A stretch of DNA of 64,000 nt from Thaumatotibia leucotreta (lineage: Eukaryota; Arthropoda; Insecta; Lepidoptera; Tortricidae). Position 1 is the stretch's first letter. Each line of letters opens with the position of its first letter. Below, one piece after another: positions 23,101 through 32,494 of this stretch. The translations under genes and the position numbers were made by a program. The notes under the pieces are model-generated. The model did no database searches, was not told the DNA's origin, and was given only the letters and a program-made list of their open reading frames with translations. The stretch spans positions 1-64,000 of the forward strand of contig JALPQI010001018.1 of assembly GCA_025490895.1 (NCBI GenBank), written 5' to 3'.

Positions 23101-26100
23101 GTTACCAACCGGTGTATGAGGAGGTCCAAAGGGGAGGCTTATGTTCAGAGAGATGCCTTATGGCTGAAACGATGATAATATCAATGCTACATACCTTTTA
23201 TCCGCTGGCAATCTAACTCATCAGCAAGAAAACAACTATGAGTAAAGTTCGGGTATGATTACTGAGTGAACATTTACCATCAGACATTCTGACAACGTAG
23301 AGTTGTGTGAAGGTGCCATTCCCTCTTACTGGCAAGCAGATAGGCAATGCAGGACCTGAAAACATTACAATGAATTCCTTCAGAGCTTTAATAAATTCCA
23401 GCTTAGTCCAGTATTTAAACAATAGTTATGTAGAATTTTATGTTGGTAACAGATAACAAAAGTAATGCAGTTTATCAACAAAAATCGTTAAATGTATTTC
23501 GTGTAATCGTTTTTCCTAATATTATTAATGGGTTCATTATGAAGGGTCTTAAATCCTATCACAATAGTCAGGCGGAGGGCTTTTATGACTCGAGTTAGTA
23601 ACTATTCCGCTTACCGACCGTGATGCATACAATGTTTTCCATCACACTTGCCGACAAAAAAATAAGTTTTAAGACATAATAATTATTATTAAATTACGTA
23701 CTGACATTTCTATTACTCGCTAGGGAATTTCACTTTTCTATTACTCCCGCTACGCACGCAAGCAATGGCGCGCTTAGACAGCAAGTGTGATGAAATAGTA
23801 CATTGTGCATCAAGGGAGGTAAGTACGGAATCGTTAACGAGAGTGTTAGAACGCCGTCAGGCGGAGGGCTTTTATGACTCGAGTTAGTATTCCGCTTACC
23901 GACCGTGATGCATACTATGTTTTTCATCACACTTGTCAACCAAAAAATAAGTTTTAAGACATAATATTATTAAATGACGTACTGGCATTTCTATTACTCC
24001 CTAGGGAATTTCACTTTTCTATTACTCCCGCTACGCGCGCAAGCAATGGCGCGCTTAGACAGCAAGTGTGATGAAAAAAAATATACTTATCAGTCAATTT
24101 ATGTTACTACGAAGCACGAAGGGGATCGATCGTATGGTTTCTTACCCAAGAAATATCCTAAATATTTTCTTACCAGCGTGTCCCAATACGTGGGGTTCAT
24201 CTGGTACGAGCAGCATCATAGCTAAAGTCGCGTACGTGATGTTGGTCGAGTACTCGTTGTGCAGTACGTAGTCCCGTACTCCCATGTAGTACTTCACCTC
24301 GGCGCTGTGCCATACTATGAAGTGTGTGCTCGTCCTGGATACAAAACTTCCATAAAAGTTTGGTTTCTACAAAACAAGTAGACATTCAAATAACCAGGAT
24401 GCTTCGCCAAGTTGCCAATCGCTTAGTAGCGTATCGTAGTTTTCCCTCTGTCACTCTTTCATATTAGTGTGATAAAGACAGTTAGCTGCCTTTCGCTTAC
24501 GATTGACGAGTAAGCGTTAGCGATTGGCAACTTGGCTAAGCACCCAGGGATCAGAACCGGTTTTTTAGAAAAACCATGAAATAACTCAATATGTTATAAT
24601 CAGAGATCGGATTTTTGTGCGACATCTCATACTAAATGTCATCAAAATGTATAAGAATGTCGCATATTCATCCGATCTCTGATTATAATGTTGTACACTT
24701 TATGTAGTACTCTATATTTTAGGTAATTTACCACATCGTATTTTTTAAAATTTTCCATTAACAAAGAATTTATATACCGAAAATTAAAAATAATGAAATT
24801 AGAACCGTTGTTTTGTATGGAGAAAAAACGCATTAGTAGGCAGCCTGTTATAAAAGTTTCCATAATAATATTTATACCCGAGAAAGTTGACTGGTATCTA
24901 TCAAGACCGAATGGCCGAGTGGTTTGGCCATCGGCCACGAAAGCTGCAGCTGACATAAGTGGATTCGAATCTCATCTCGGACGTTGATCACGGCATCACT
25001 CCCTCGGCGGCGGTGATAGCTGATAGCTGGGCAAGTGTCGCCGTGTCTCTCTTTTTTCCACGGGAGTGAAAAGATACGCATCTTTTGTTCGTGTTTATAG
25101 CCGATAGTTCATAGCTTAGTAGCTCGCGGTGAGACCAGTGTTATTCATTAAGGAAACCGCCTTGCTGTCAGCGCTGTGTCAGCGCTGCGGCAGCGTCGAG
25201 CCTAAAAATGGTATTCACTAATGCACTTTAAACGACACTAGTGCTCGGCGGCGAATGCGGCGTGAGCTGAAACAACATTGCGTCGAGAGTTTGACGTTTA
25301 ATGTACGAACTTCGTATTCTCTACCGAAAAACAGCGACGAACTCGCCCACAACCTCGCTCACAGCCTCGATTCCTAATGTCAAATAAAGCAGCTAGGATT
25401 TTAGACAAGGCGGGCTCGACGTCGAGCTCGTTGACGAACGCAGCGTCGAATGTGTGAATAAGAGAATAGCATAGCAGTGCCTTACGAAATATTTCTGCGG
25501 TCAATCTTGGCGACGTCTTCGGCGGCTGCGAGCGCGTACCACGGATGGATTCGCACCGCGGCCGTCACAGCGTATCGCATCTTCTCGGCGTATACTGTAA
25601 ACAATATCTAACTACATGCAAAAAAATCCTTAACAAAAAATAATTGGGTTATAATTAATTATTCAAGCGTCTCAACCGCCTCATTATCGTGGTCACATTT
25701 TGTAAGAGTTGGCTGTAGGCTTTATGGTGAATTTCGGTTGTTTGGTAGATGTCCCGTATATTTACAAGATAACCGGACACTAAGTTAAAATAATCAGCCG
25801 TTATCGCGAAAAGTGTGACCACGAAAATGATTCGGAACATACGCCCAAATAATGACCCAATTACAAATAGTAATAAAAGTGTCCGCACCGCTTCTGGTGT
25901 AAATCTGCCCATAATGCTTGCGGCATTACCCCGTGGAATCGCTATGGCCAGTCTTTACACCAAAAACGATTCGGAGCGCGGGTCTTCTCCCTTCAACCTT
26001 AGTCGACGGCCCAGGATACTTAGCCAAGTTGCCAATCTTGCTTACGATTGACGATTAAGCGTTAGTGACTGGCAACTTTTATAAGCACCCTGGTCACGCA

Positions 26101-27685
26101 CAAAACGCCTCGCGTCCGCGCCCCAGCAGCCTGCCGTCTCCACATTTTAATATTTTTCAGTACAACTGAAGCTAATACCTGTACCTGTGTGTATACACTT
26201 CAGTTTTTTAGGTACTTATTGACAATAATGTACAATTATAACAAGGAAAAATTATGTAATCAAGAACTTGACACGTAAAAATAATATTATTATGAATAAA
26301 TGATCGTATCGTATCGTAATAAAAGCGTGTTAAAAAGAGACCCATGAATCACCTTTCTGATCGTACTATATACCTATCGTGTTGTATACGAAACGCTGGG
26401 ACCTTGGGGAATTTTTTTTTCTTCGGTCACCGCGAGGATTACTCATGAAATAAAACTATGACAAAAGGGTGCGTGCAGTTTTTTCATAATTGTATTAATA
26501 AAAACTACACATTATACCTACAGTGCTTGCACTCCTGTGTTTTGGTTTGGGGGTAAGACAGCCGGTGTAATTACTGGCATAGATACAGGCAATTCTAAGT
26601 CCTTAGGGTAGGTAGTACTAGGTAGCTCATGGACGATTTTTTGATCGCTATGTCCATAGGCCTCAGTTCCTGCTTTCCATCAGGTGGGCTGAGAGCTGCA
26701 GACGCCACATAAAAAAGAAAACTTACAAAAGTCATACTGAATAACACCAAGCCACGGAAAGCGACCGAACTGTTCATTCGGCAGCACTCCTTCCTGGAGA
26801 GGCTCCCGGTCAAACGAGCATCGAACCTTGTCCCATCTGAGGCCAGCGCACACTGAATACCGAAATGTGGAATTTTAGTAGCAGTAGTAATAGTAGTAAA
26901 ATACTTTTCTCAAACTTGCTACGGAATGTTGATGTTACTTACTTTAAATTAAACCCGGAAATACTATGTATCCGGTGGCATATGCTAAGACGATATGTAA
27001 AGAGATTTCATGTATTTATTTCACACCTAGGACTGCAAACAAACTGTCTTTTGTTTGAAACGTCAGATTGTGACACTATGTCTTGACATTCAGCCACAGA
27101 AAAAAAATAACCTAAGAACTAATGTCTATACCACCGTGTAAAAGGATACCTCAAACAGATAAAAAAAAAAGTTAGGCGCGAATGTTTTTTTTAATGTTGT
27201 ACGATACTGTACTATCGGTTTATTTACAAATAAAATAGTATTTATAGTATGGTTCGGCGAAATCAGCTCATTTTATTTCATGGCAAGTTTGAGAAAAGCA
27301 GTATACAAATCTCGGCGAGAGAAACAGGGTTACAGGCCGCGTATACCTAATAAAATCAAAACAACATTTTTACAATTATAACTAACGTGAGACTCAACCA
27401 TATTAAAATATTATCGAACCGGGTTACTCACGTATTTAAGTTGATGATTGCTCGACATGTTGCGTACGCGTCGGCGTTTTGCACTGATGTGTTCCTTAAT
27501 ATTTTTTTATTAATTTCACTAAAGTATTCATTGCATTGATTGAGTTAATTTTCAACTGACTTGAAGAAAAGGAGAGGGTTATCAATTCGTAGGTATGTTT
27601 TTTTTTTAATGTTTGATATGATTAACTTACTTGGTATGCCTAGAAATATTAGTAGTATAATTTTGTCCAGTCCAATTTCATTCAT
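20165..27685 (-). CDS. Catalytically dead S1 serine protease homologue, gene B
   Basis: Coding exons, all complement: 27631..27685, 26727..26852, 25486..25594, 24174..24334, 23278..23355, 22729..22811, 22104..22223, 20165..20353. They total 921 nt (306 aa). All introns are GT-AG with the same phases as gene A. Exon 1 is a signal peptide (MNEIGLDKIILLIFLGIP); an in-frame ATG at 27733 exists but would place a polar stretch first. The mature part starts CAGLRWDKVRCSFDR and contains QFGRFPWLGVIQYDF. The His site reads ALAAAEDVA (His replaced by Glu), the Asp site YATLAMMLL (Asp replaced by Thr) and the Ser site CVWDGGALL (Ser replaced by Gly), so all three catalytic residues are gone. PALPICLPVRG and GFSSRGPGCGAPARFIDV keep the fold. 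After MEWIDAQI there is a Cys-rich tail (YYQCEDCLYQCCN) absent from gene A. Secreted, non-enzymatic function inferred. Confidence 0.87.
20388..20548 (-). mobile_element. 5'-truncated RTE-type LINE with 9-bp target duplication
   Basis: The minus strand encodes the last 47 codons of an RTE-type ORF2: RPKRRWRDDLDAF, CGEWWELANNRTEW and EAFAQQWDTQ, then a stop at 20406-20408 and a short A-rich tail. CACACAGAT flanks both sides (20379-20387 and 20549-20557). The insertion lies in intron 7 of gene B only 25 nt upstream of the exon 8 acceptor. Confidence 0.85.
21150..21520 (+). mobile_element. LINE-tailed repeat family 1, rearranged copies
   Basis: A partial copy (CTGCGACCGCCAACCCGCTTG...) is followed by a second copy from about 21228 (GCGTAAGAGTCGACTAAGG to GGCCTACGTCCAGCAGTGGAC) and a third 3' scrap to about 21520. 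It lies in intron 7 of gene B. Confidence 0.7.
21569..21711. mobile_element. MITE family 2, copy 3
   Basis: CAGGGTGCTTAGACAAGTTAC on the left and GGCAACTTGGCTAAGCATC on the right, with the family interior. It directly abuts the repeat at 21712. Confidence 0.75.
21712..22055 (+). mobile_element. 344-bp repeat (CAGTGTTATTCAC...GAATAGCATAG), copy 1
   Basis: Nearly identical to 25136-25474 and, inverted, to 30050-30355. The ends share an imperfect inverse (TGTTATTCACTAA / TGCTATTCTCTTA), suggesting a non-autonomous DNA transposon. The interior is GC-richer than its surroundings, with GTCAGCGCTGTGTCAGCGCTG. The right end is 49 bp from exon 7 of gene B. Confidence 0.7.
22285..22422. mobile_element. 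Palindromic MITE family 3, copy 2
   Basis: AGGTGCATGCAGACCAAAAG...ATCAACGAATCACG and its inverse, ending CTTTTGGTCTGCATGCACCT with TTAA beside it. Intron 6 of gene B. Confidence 0.85.
22640..22717 (-). mobile_element. SINE family 4 3' fragment beside a splice donor
   Basis: GGTCAATAAATAAATATC and ACAAATCGACCTTGTCCCAC, then GGTAAGGTCAATTAA, match the minus-strand tail of the SINE at 16570. The fragment stops about 10 bp from the exon 6 donor of gene B. Confidence 0.65.
22889..23190 (+). mobile_element. RTE-type LINE ORF2 C-terminus, decayed
   Basis: Plus-strand coding scraps: KVTDTAFHWLKWQWASHIAH..., RRWIDDLMKIA and KGEAYVQRDALW. These match in order the C-terminal region of RTE-type reverse transcriptases (KLKWQWAGH, RPPTRWTDDL, EAYVQQW). 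Several frame breaks. It lies in intron 5 of gene B, antisense to the gene. Confidence 0.7.
23571..24080 (+). repeat. Tandem duplication of a 287-bp repeat unit
   Basis: GTCAGGCGGAGGGCTTTTATG occurs at about 23569 and again at about 23856. Each is followed by ACTCGAGTTAG, a CATCACACTTG block and GCAATGGCGCGCTTAGACAG. A single inverted copy is at 56825-57100. Intron 4 of gene B. ORFs here are incidental. Confidence 0.7.
24395..24547. mobile_element. MITE family 2, copy 4
   Basis: CAGGATGCTTCGCCAAGTTGC on the left and GGCAACTTGGCTAAGCACCC on the right, opposite internal orientation to copy 2. It starts 60 bp from exon 4 of gene B, in intron 3. Confidence 0.78.
24601..24681. mobile_element. Short hAT-like MITE (CAGAGATCGG)
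   Basis: CAGAGATCGGATTTTTGTGCG and its inverse CGCATATTCATCCGATCTCTG enclose 81 bp. Flanks GTTATAAT and ATTATAAT match at 7 of 8 positions, suiting hAT-type 8-bp duplications. A longer relative is at 30356-30600. Confidence 0.65.
24902..25000 (+). mobile_element. tRNA-like SINE head (Ser/Leu-type boxes)
   Basis: GACCGAATGGCCGAGTGGTT carries an A box and AAGTGGATTCGAATCTCATC a B-box-like segment 52 bp later. The cloverleaf stems do not pair well and the sequence runs on into an unrelated body (to about 25080). It is read as a SINE relic rather than a working tRNA gene. Confidence 0.5.
25136..25474 (+). mobile_element. 344-bp repeat family, copy 2, next to exon 3 donor
   Basis: CAGTGTTATTCATTAAGGAAA to GAATAAGAGAATAGCATAG; nearly identical to the copy at 21712. 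Its right edge is about 10 bp from the donor of gene B exon 3 (intron begins GTAAGGCAC at 25485). Confidence 0.75.
26012..26092. mobile_element. MITE family 2, internally deleted copy 5
   Basis: CAGGATACTTAGCCAAGTTGC and AGTGACTGGCAACTTTTATAAGCACCCTG with most of the interior missing (81 bp). Intron 2 of gene B. Confidence 0.7.
26424..26466 (+). mobile_element. Penelope-like element fragment
   Basis: CTTCGGTCACCGCGAGGATT followed by ACTCATGAAATAAAACTATG matches the outer edge of the left arm at 50222-50262. Only this outermost piece is present. Confidence 0.55.
27375..27461 (-). mobile_element. Penelope-like terminal repeat, truncated copy
   Basis: ATTATAACTAACGTGAGACTC, CGAACCGGGTTACTCACG and ATTGCTCGACATGTT match the copy at 32495. 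Read on the minus strand it starts abruptly at AACATGTCGAGC, as the copy at 54249 also does. Confidence 0.65.
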
Positions 27686-28730
27686 TGCTGCTCCTTCTTC
27701 GATTGAATAAAATACTTCCAAGTGTAATTCCACTCAAAAAAGTTTACTTAGTTACATAACGTTACATTTTTGTTAGACTATTAACAAAAAAATCACTACC
27801 TAGACACAAAAAAATACTTAAACACTTTTGAGATTAATACTCTACGTCTTTTAAAATTTAAAATTTCTGTTAATTTAAGTTATTTTAATAAAGTTTTTCT
27901 AACGAATGTAGATTGTCTCATCTATGAACCATAATTTTGCTGGATATTTTAACACAAACTATATTGAATAAGATTAAAAGTCTTTTTAGATAACACTCCA
28001 CGTCTTCTAAAATGTCTATGAATTTAAATTAGTTTTCTTTTTCCAACCAATGTAGATATGTGTTTCATCTTTCAACGATAGTTTTGCTCTATATTTTAAC
28101 ACAAACTATATTCAATAAGAAACCGTTGGAGCTGTCCAACGGAATGATAACATTATAATTTATAAATAACAGCTCAATCGATATCCGACCTCATCATTGA
28201 ATGTTTATAAAATGACTTCATTCAATATGCATAATCTTCTCATTTCATTGGATTATCTTTTTTGTTTTGCATGTCATCATAAGGCATAAGTATTTGTTTA
28301 TAATATTTTTGTTTATTTTGTTACAGGTAATATTACGCATTTTGATGGTGTAATCGTCTAGTTAGAGTTGGGATTTGGATACATTTCACTAGAGGTACCT
28401 TACTTACCTAGGCTTAAGTAAGCTACGCGACTTGCATAGCTCAGAATATCGTTCATCCTTACTTGTTTTATTAAAGAATTATCCACCCTCAAAGCACACA
28501 CATGTCCTACCGTAAACACCTGTGATAAAACGTTTTCATGTGCAACATTAAAGAGGTAATTTTGAGACGGGGGTGTTTCCTAAATTCGGCAAATCTAGAG
28601 AATTTTCGCTGAGCTTTGGGTGGATTTGGCGAACAAATTTGGATACCTACTTATCCTCGTAAACAAGTTTAGAAACCTCCAAAGCAAGCAAGTGCTTGAT
28701 GACGCTTATTAGGTGTAAGGTAGAAAAATG
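27686..28730. other. AT-rich interval 5' of gene B
   Basis: Presumed promoter side of gene B. No clear TATA box was singled out. Two diverged blocks near 27840-27960 and 27980-28090 share ACGTCTT(T/C)TAAAAT and ACACAAACTATATT(G/C)AATAAG, an unclassified duplicated repeat. No ORF of note. Confidence 0.35.
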
Positions 28731-28976
28731 TCAGCCTCCGTAGCCTAATTGGCGGTGACCCTACCTACGACGTCGGAGGTTCTGGATTCGAATCACGGCG
28801 AGGGCATTATTTGTGTATTTATTTATTACAAACATTTGTTCCATGGCCATGGCTCTATACGTATCTATATATTATATATATCGTCGCCTGTTACCCACAT
28901 CACAAGCCTTAATTGAGCTTACCGTGGGACTAGGTCGATTTGTATAAGATGTCCCAAAATATTTATTTATTTATAA
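28731..28976 (+). mobile_element. tRNA-derived SINE family 4
   Basis: TCAGCCTCCGTAGCCTAATT (A box), GGATTCGAATCACGGCGAGG (B box), GGGCATTATTTGTGTATTTA, GTGGGACTAGGTCGATTTG and an ATTTATTTATTTATAA tail. Confidence 0.85.
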
Positions 28977-28983
28977 TAGGCGG

Positions 28984-29217
28984 TATTGTCCATTTCAAAT
29001 ACGAAGGCCCGATGCCACTCGAAACTTTTGTGATTTAACTGGTCCACTACAAATTGGCACGTGTGGTACGTACACCGATGCATGTATGCATAAAATATCA
29101 CGCCACAAAAGGCCCAGGCCAGGTTTCTTTTGTTATCAGGTTATCACTGATCCTATTGCTGACGCCTGATGACTTTGTTAAGTGGAATCGGGCCTTCGTA
29201 TTTGAAATGGACTTTAC
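28984..29217. mobile_element. MITE with inverted ends (GTCCATTTCAAATACGAAGG)
   Basis: Left GTCCATTTCAAATACGAAGG and right CCTTCGTATTTGAAATGGAC are perfect inverses, extended by GCCCGAT. 234 bp, no function. A short relative is at 3458-3540. The 68-codon ORF is incidental. Confidence 0.75.
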
Positions 29218-29564
29218 TGAAACTGGTAAAAGGCTGCCATCTCACACGGTCTTTAAATAAATAACACGAGACCTCGCAGTTAGTCCCCAATAAGTGTAGT
29301 GGCATGCGCAAGAGCACGCTCTCCCTAAAACAAACAGAAACTTCCGAGTACGAGTGTTTCTAGTCATTGAGATTTGAATTCTATATTCAGGGCAATAAGA
29401 ATTAAGAGGCTTTTCAAACATGTCATGTTTAGCTATTAAGTAACCTTAAGCAAATTAAGCTGATTAGTTATTATGCAATGATGATGTCATTTAAAAATAT
29501 ACCTAAGTTGAATAGTTTGCTTTTGTCATAGCTGACTAAGTACTTGCTTATTTCGTTTAAGAAC

Positions 29565-29690
29565 GTTATTTATGAGTCCCTTTCGGTCTTAACAATGCGT
29601 CCATAAGAGTAAAAGGGACAAACAATTCTTAGCGGCTTGTTAAGTTAGCAGATGTTTATGAATAAGGGGATAAGTGTACCTTATAAAATC
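29565..29690. repeat. Second copy of the GTTTGTCCCTTT element
   Basis: Shares TCCCTTTCGGTCTTAACAAT, AAAGGGACAAACAATTCTTA and GCGGCTTGTTAAGTTAGCAG with 1135-1245. Confidence 0.6.
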
Positions 29691-30049
29691 GTCTACTATG
29701 TTTTTAGCGTTCAGCGATGTGATATAAGTTTATCGAAAGCCACACAGATACGATCATTATAGGGACCAAACACTTTATGAAAAAGATGCATAAATAAATA
29801 AAATAAAATAAAATTTCCACAATTCCGAAAAACAAATCAGTACGGACCAGAATTTAAACCCGCTATAAGCCACAATCCACCAATGCTAAATATTATATTC
29901 GTGCGAGATTTCCGTACTGCGGTTCTATGCAACAAAAACTGCACTTTATAATGCACAATGCAGTCCATGCAGGTTGTGGTCCCCCATGCGGTTTTCTTGG
30001 CTGCTACAACGGTGTGCAGCAATGTAATACTTATGTAGATTATGAACAG

Positions 30050-30355
30050 CTATGCTATTCTCTTATTCACACATTCGACGCTGCGTTCGTCAACGAGCTC
30101 GACGACGAGACAGCCTTCACTTCGACGTAGAGCGCAGCGCTGCGAAAAACGGTACTCACTAACCTAGAACAGCTCGTCGTCGAACTGTAGGCGGTAACTC
30201 TCGACGCAGTGTGTAGTTCCAGCTCACGCCGCATTCGTCGCCGAGCGCTAATGTCGTTTAAAGTACATTAGTGAATACCATTTTTAAGGCTCGACGCTGC
30301 CGCAGCGCTGACACAGCGCTGTTAGCAAGGCGGTTTCCTTAGTGAATAACACTGC
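30050..30355 (-). mobile_element. 344-bp repeat family, inverted copy 3
   Basis: CTATGCTATTCTCTTATTCAC to CCTTAGTGAATAACACTG; inverse of 21712-22055 with a small internal rearrangement. It abuts the element at 30356. Confidence 0.72.
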
Positions 30356-30600
30356 AGAGATCGGAAAAATGTGCGTTATTGCTTGCAATAATATGGATAT
30401 GACCCCAAAGTTGATTAAATGAATAATTCAGCGAATAATTTTTGACATTTGATTTCGAAGCTTCGAGGTGACTATTTACAAAGGTTTTCATAGTTACCGG
30501 TGTGAAATAGATAATTTTCTGGAAATGATTAATTATCCAATCAACTATGGAGTCATGTCCATATTATTGCGAACAATGACGCACATTAGTCCGATCTCTG
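30356..30600. mobile_element. CAGAGATCGG element, longer copy
   Basis: CAGAGATCGGAAAAATGTGCG and its inverse GCACATTAGTCCGATCTCTG enclose 245 bp. Same ends as 24601-24681. No coding. Confidence 0.65.
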
Positions 30601-30979
30601 ATTATGAGTATGACCTAAAAAGTACGTTAAATACACTGTACATAATCATTAATCATCATCATTATATTACGCCTTCTCACATTTCTACCCAATGATTGAT
30701 CAATTTGATCATACAACTATTGACCGCCGCGTCTAATGGCCACATACATATATTTTCTTCATGTACAGTCGATCTCAAAGATAAGATTACGGTTTGTCAG
30801 CTCCGTAGCCTAGTTGGTAGTGACCCTGCTTACGAAGCTGGAGGTTCCAGGTTCGAGTCCGAAGGCGAGGGCATTATTTGTGTATTTATTTATCACAAAT
30901 ATTTGCTCCTTGATCATGGCTGTCTATGTGTTTAAGTATCTATATGTATCTATCTATTATATAAATCATCGCCTGGTAC

Positions 30980-31411
30980 TAGGGCTGCCAACCGTCCCGC
31001 AATATGCGGGACGTCCCGTTTCTGGGGCCCTTAAGTATGGGTCCCGCAAAGGGTTCGCGCGGGACGCCGAATGTCCCGCTTTTCAGGGAATACTAAATTA
31101 GAAATACTAAATAATAATATAATATAAATACGAATATGAGAGCAATTTAAGATTGCGTCATGTTAATTTGAATGTACCGAGACGCCCGCGACTATAGCCC
31201 GCGAGTGCCGTCATGCCGTGCACTGAACGTGTATAACTGCCAAAATATGAATGATTGCAATTTGTGCATTAGGTGCATCTAAATTTAACCGTTCTGAAAT
31301 TAAGTATTGTTTTTTAATAGTAATGCCATTCTTGTCCCGCATTTTGTAACCAAGTCCCGCAATTTATTCGCGAGTGTCCCGCATATCTGTTATCTTTGGT
31401 TGGCAACCCTA
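30980..31411. mobile_element. hAT-type MITE with perfect 8-bp duplication
   Basis: TAGGGCTGCCAACC on the left and GGTTGGCAACCCTA on the right, 432 bp. Exactly flanked by CCTGGTAC at 30972-30979 and 31412-31419. The interior contains repeated GTCCCGC words. An ORF crossing its left half is not a gene. Confidence 0.88.
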
Positions 31412-31436
31412 CCTGGTACCCACATCACAAACCTTA

Positions 31437-31574
31437 AGGTGCATGCAGACCAAAAGAGCATTCGCTTTTCTATCCCCCTACTCTACGAAATTCGATCGTT
31501 ACACGAAACGTGATTCGTTGATTTCGTAGAGTGGGGGATAGAACAGCGAATGTTCTTTTAGTCTGCATGCACCT
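31437..31574. mobile_element. Palindromic MITE family 3, copy 3 (nested in SINE)
   Basis: AGGTGCATGCAGACCAAAAG to CTTTTAGTCTGCATGCACCT. Comparison with intact SINE copies shows the target was CCTTAATTGAG, giving a TTA (or TA) duplication. Confidence 0.87.
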
Positions 31575-31814
31575 TTAATTGAGCTTACAGTAGGACTAGG
31601 TCCCATTCGCTGTTTTAGTTTAGGGCAAGATGTCCCAAGATATTTATTTATTTTCATTTATTATTAAGATTACAAAAATATCTTTACTCAACATTAATGT
31701 CAAGGCAATAAAGTCGTGTAAGTAAATATTATCTTTGGCACCAGAACCGTAATGATATGTTTCTTCGCTTTACTCCTACGAGTAACTCCTAGGAGTTATA
31801 TACCTAGGTATATA

Positions 31815-32281
31815 CAGTGTGTGGTCTTTAACACGGGAGAAAAATGAAATGAGTGACTCCTTAGACTATCAGCAATAATCCTGTAAAGGTCCCGGTGTTT
31901 CAAAGTGGTTAAATTCGGAGATATTGTCATTCAAAGCTATGGACCTTTAGTACTGGATCTTGGCATCACGATGTCGTAGCTTGTCAGTCGCAAGACATCT
32001 TGATAGTATACCAGGTAGGAAGTCATAACAATAATTTTGTTTGCATTTTTACACTAATTTGATACGGTTTTAAAAAAAAAATTGTACATTTTTCAATGAT
32101 TCAAAAATGATAAGTTATTGATAACTTTTAATTCAAGTAAATGAACCCATAATAATGAAAAATACATGAACAAAAAATTACAATTTTTTTTTTTTTTTAA
32201 ATTACAATATGTGGAAATGATTGTTGATCAGCTTATTAATGCACCGTTAAAATTTTCACCCCGGTTGTAGGCCACACACTG
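31815..32281. mobile_element. TIR element with CAGTGTGTGGYC ends
   Basis: CAGTGTGTGGTC...AACACGGG on the left and CCCCGGTTGTAGGCCACACACTG on the right, 467 bp, flanked by TATA on both sides. AT-rich interior with long A and T runs; no ORF. Confidence 0.72.
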
Positions 32282-32494
32282 TATACTGTTTTCCAATATG
32301 ACCGGGGAGTTATACCCTTTCTACTAGGACCACAGTAATATGATTGACCCACCTGTAAACATAATTATAAATTCATAAATCACATGCCGTACAACGGATG
32401 AAATCTTTGACTCTCAACGTTCTCTCAACTAAGCGCGCGGAAGCTATAAAGACTTACCAATAGCAAAACAGAAACACTTAAGTAGGTTCATATT

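Larger units (their letters stand above)
30795..31655 (+). mobile_element. SINE family 4 interrupted by two later elements
   Basis: The SINE head (TGTCAGCTCCGTAGCCTAG, GGTTCGAGTCC) and GCATTATTTGTGTATTTATT run to CGCCTGGTAC. They are interrupted by 30980-31411, resume as CCTGGTACCCACATCACA, are interrupted again by 31437-31574, and finish TTAATTGAGCTTACAG...AGATGTCCCAAGATATTTAT. This gives a clear relative age: the SINE is older than both inserts. Confidence 0.85.
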
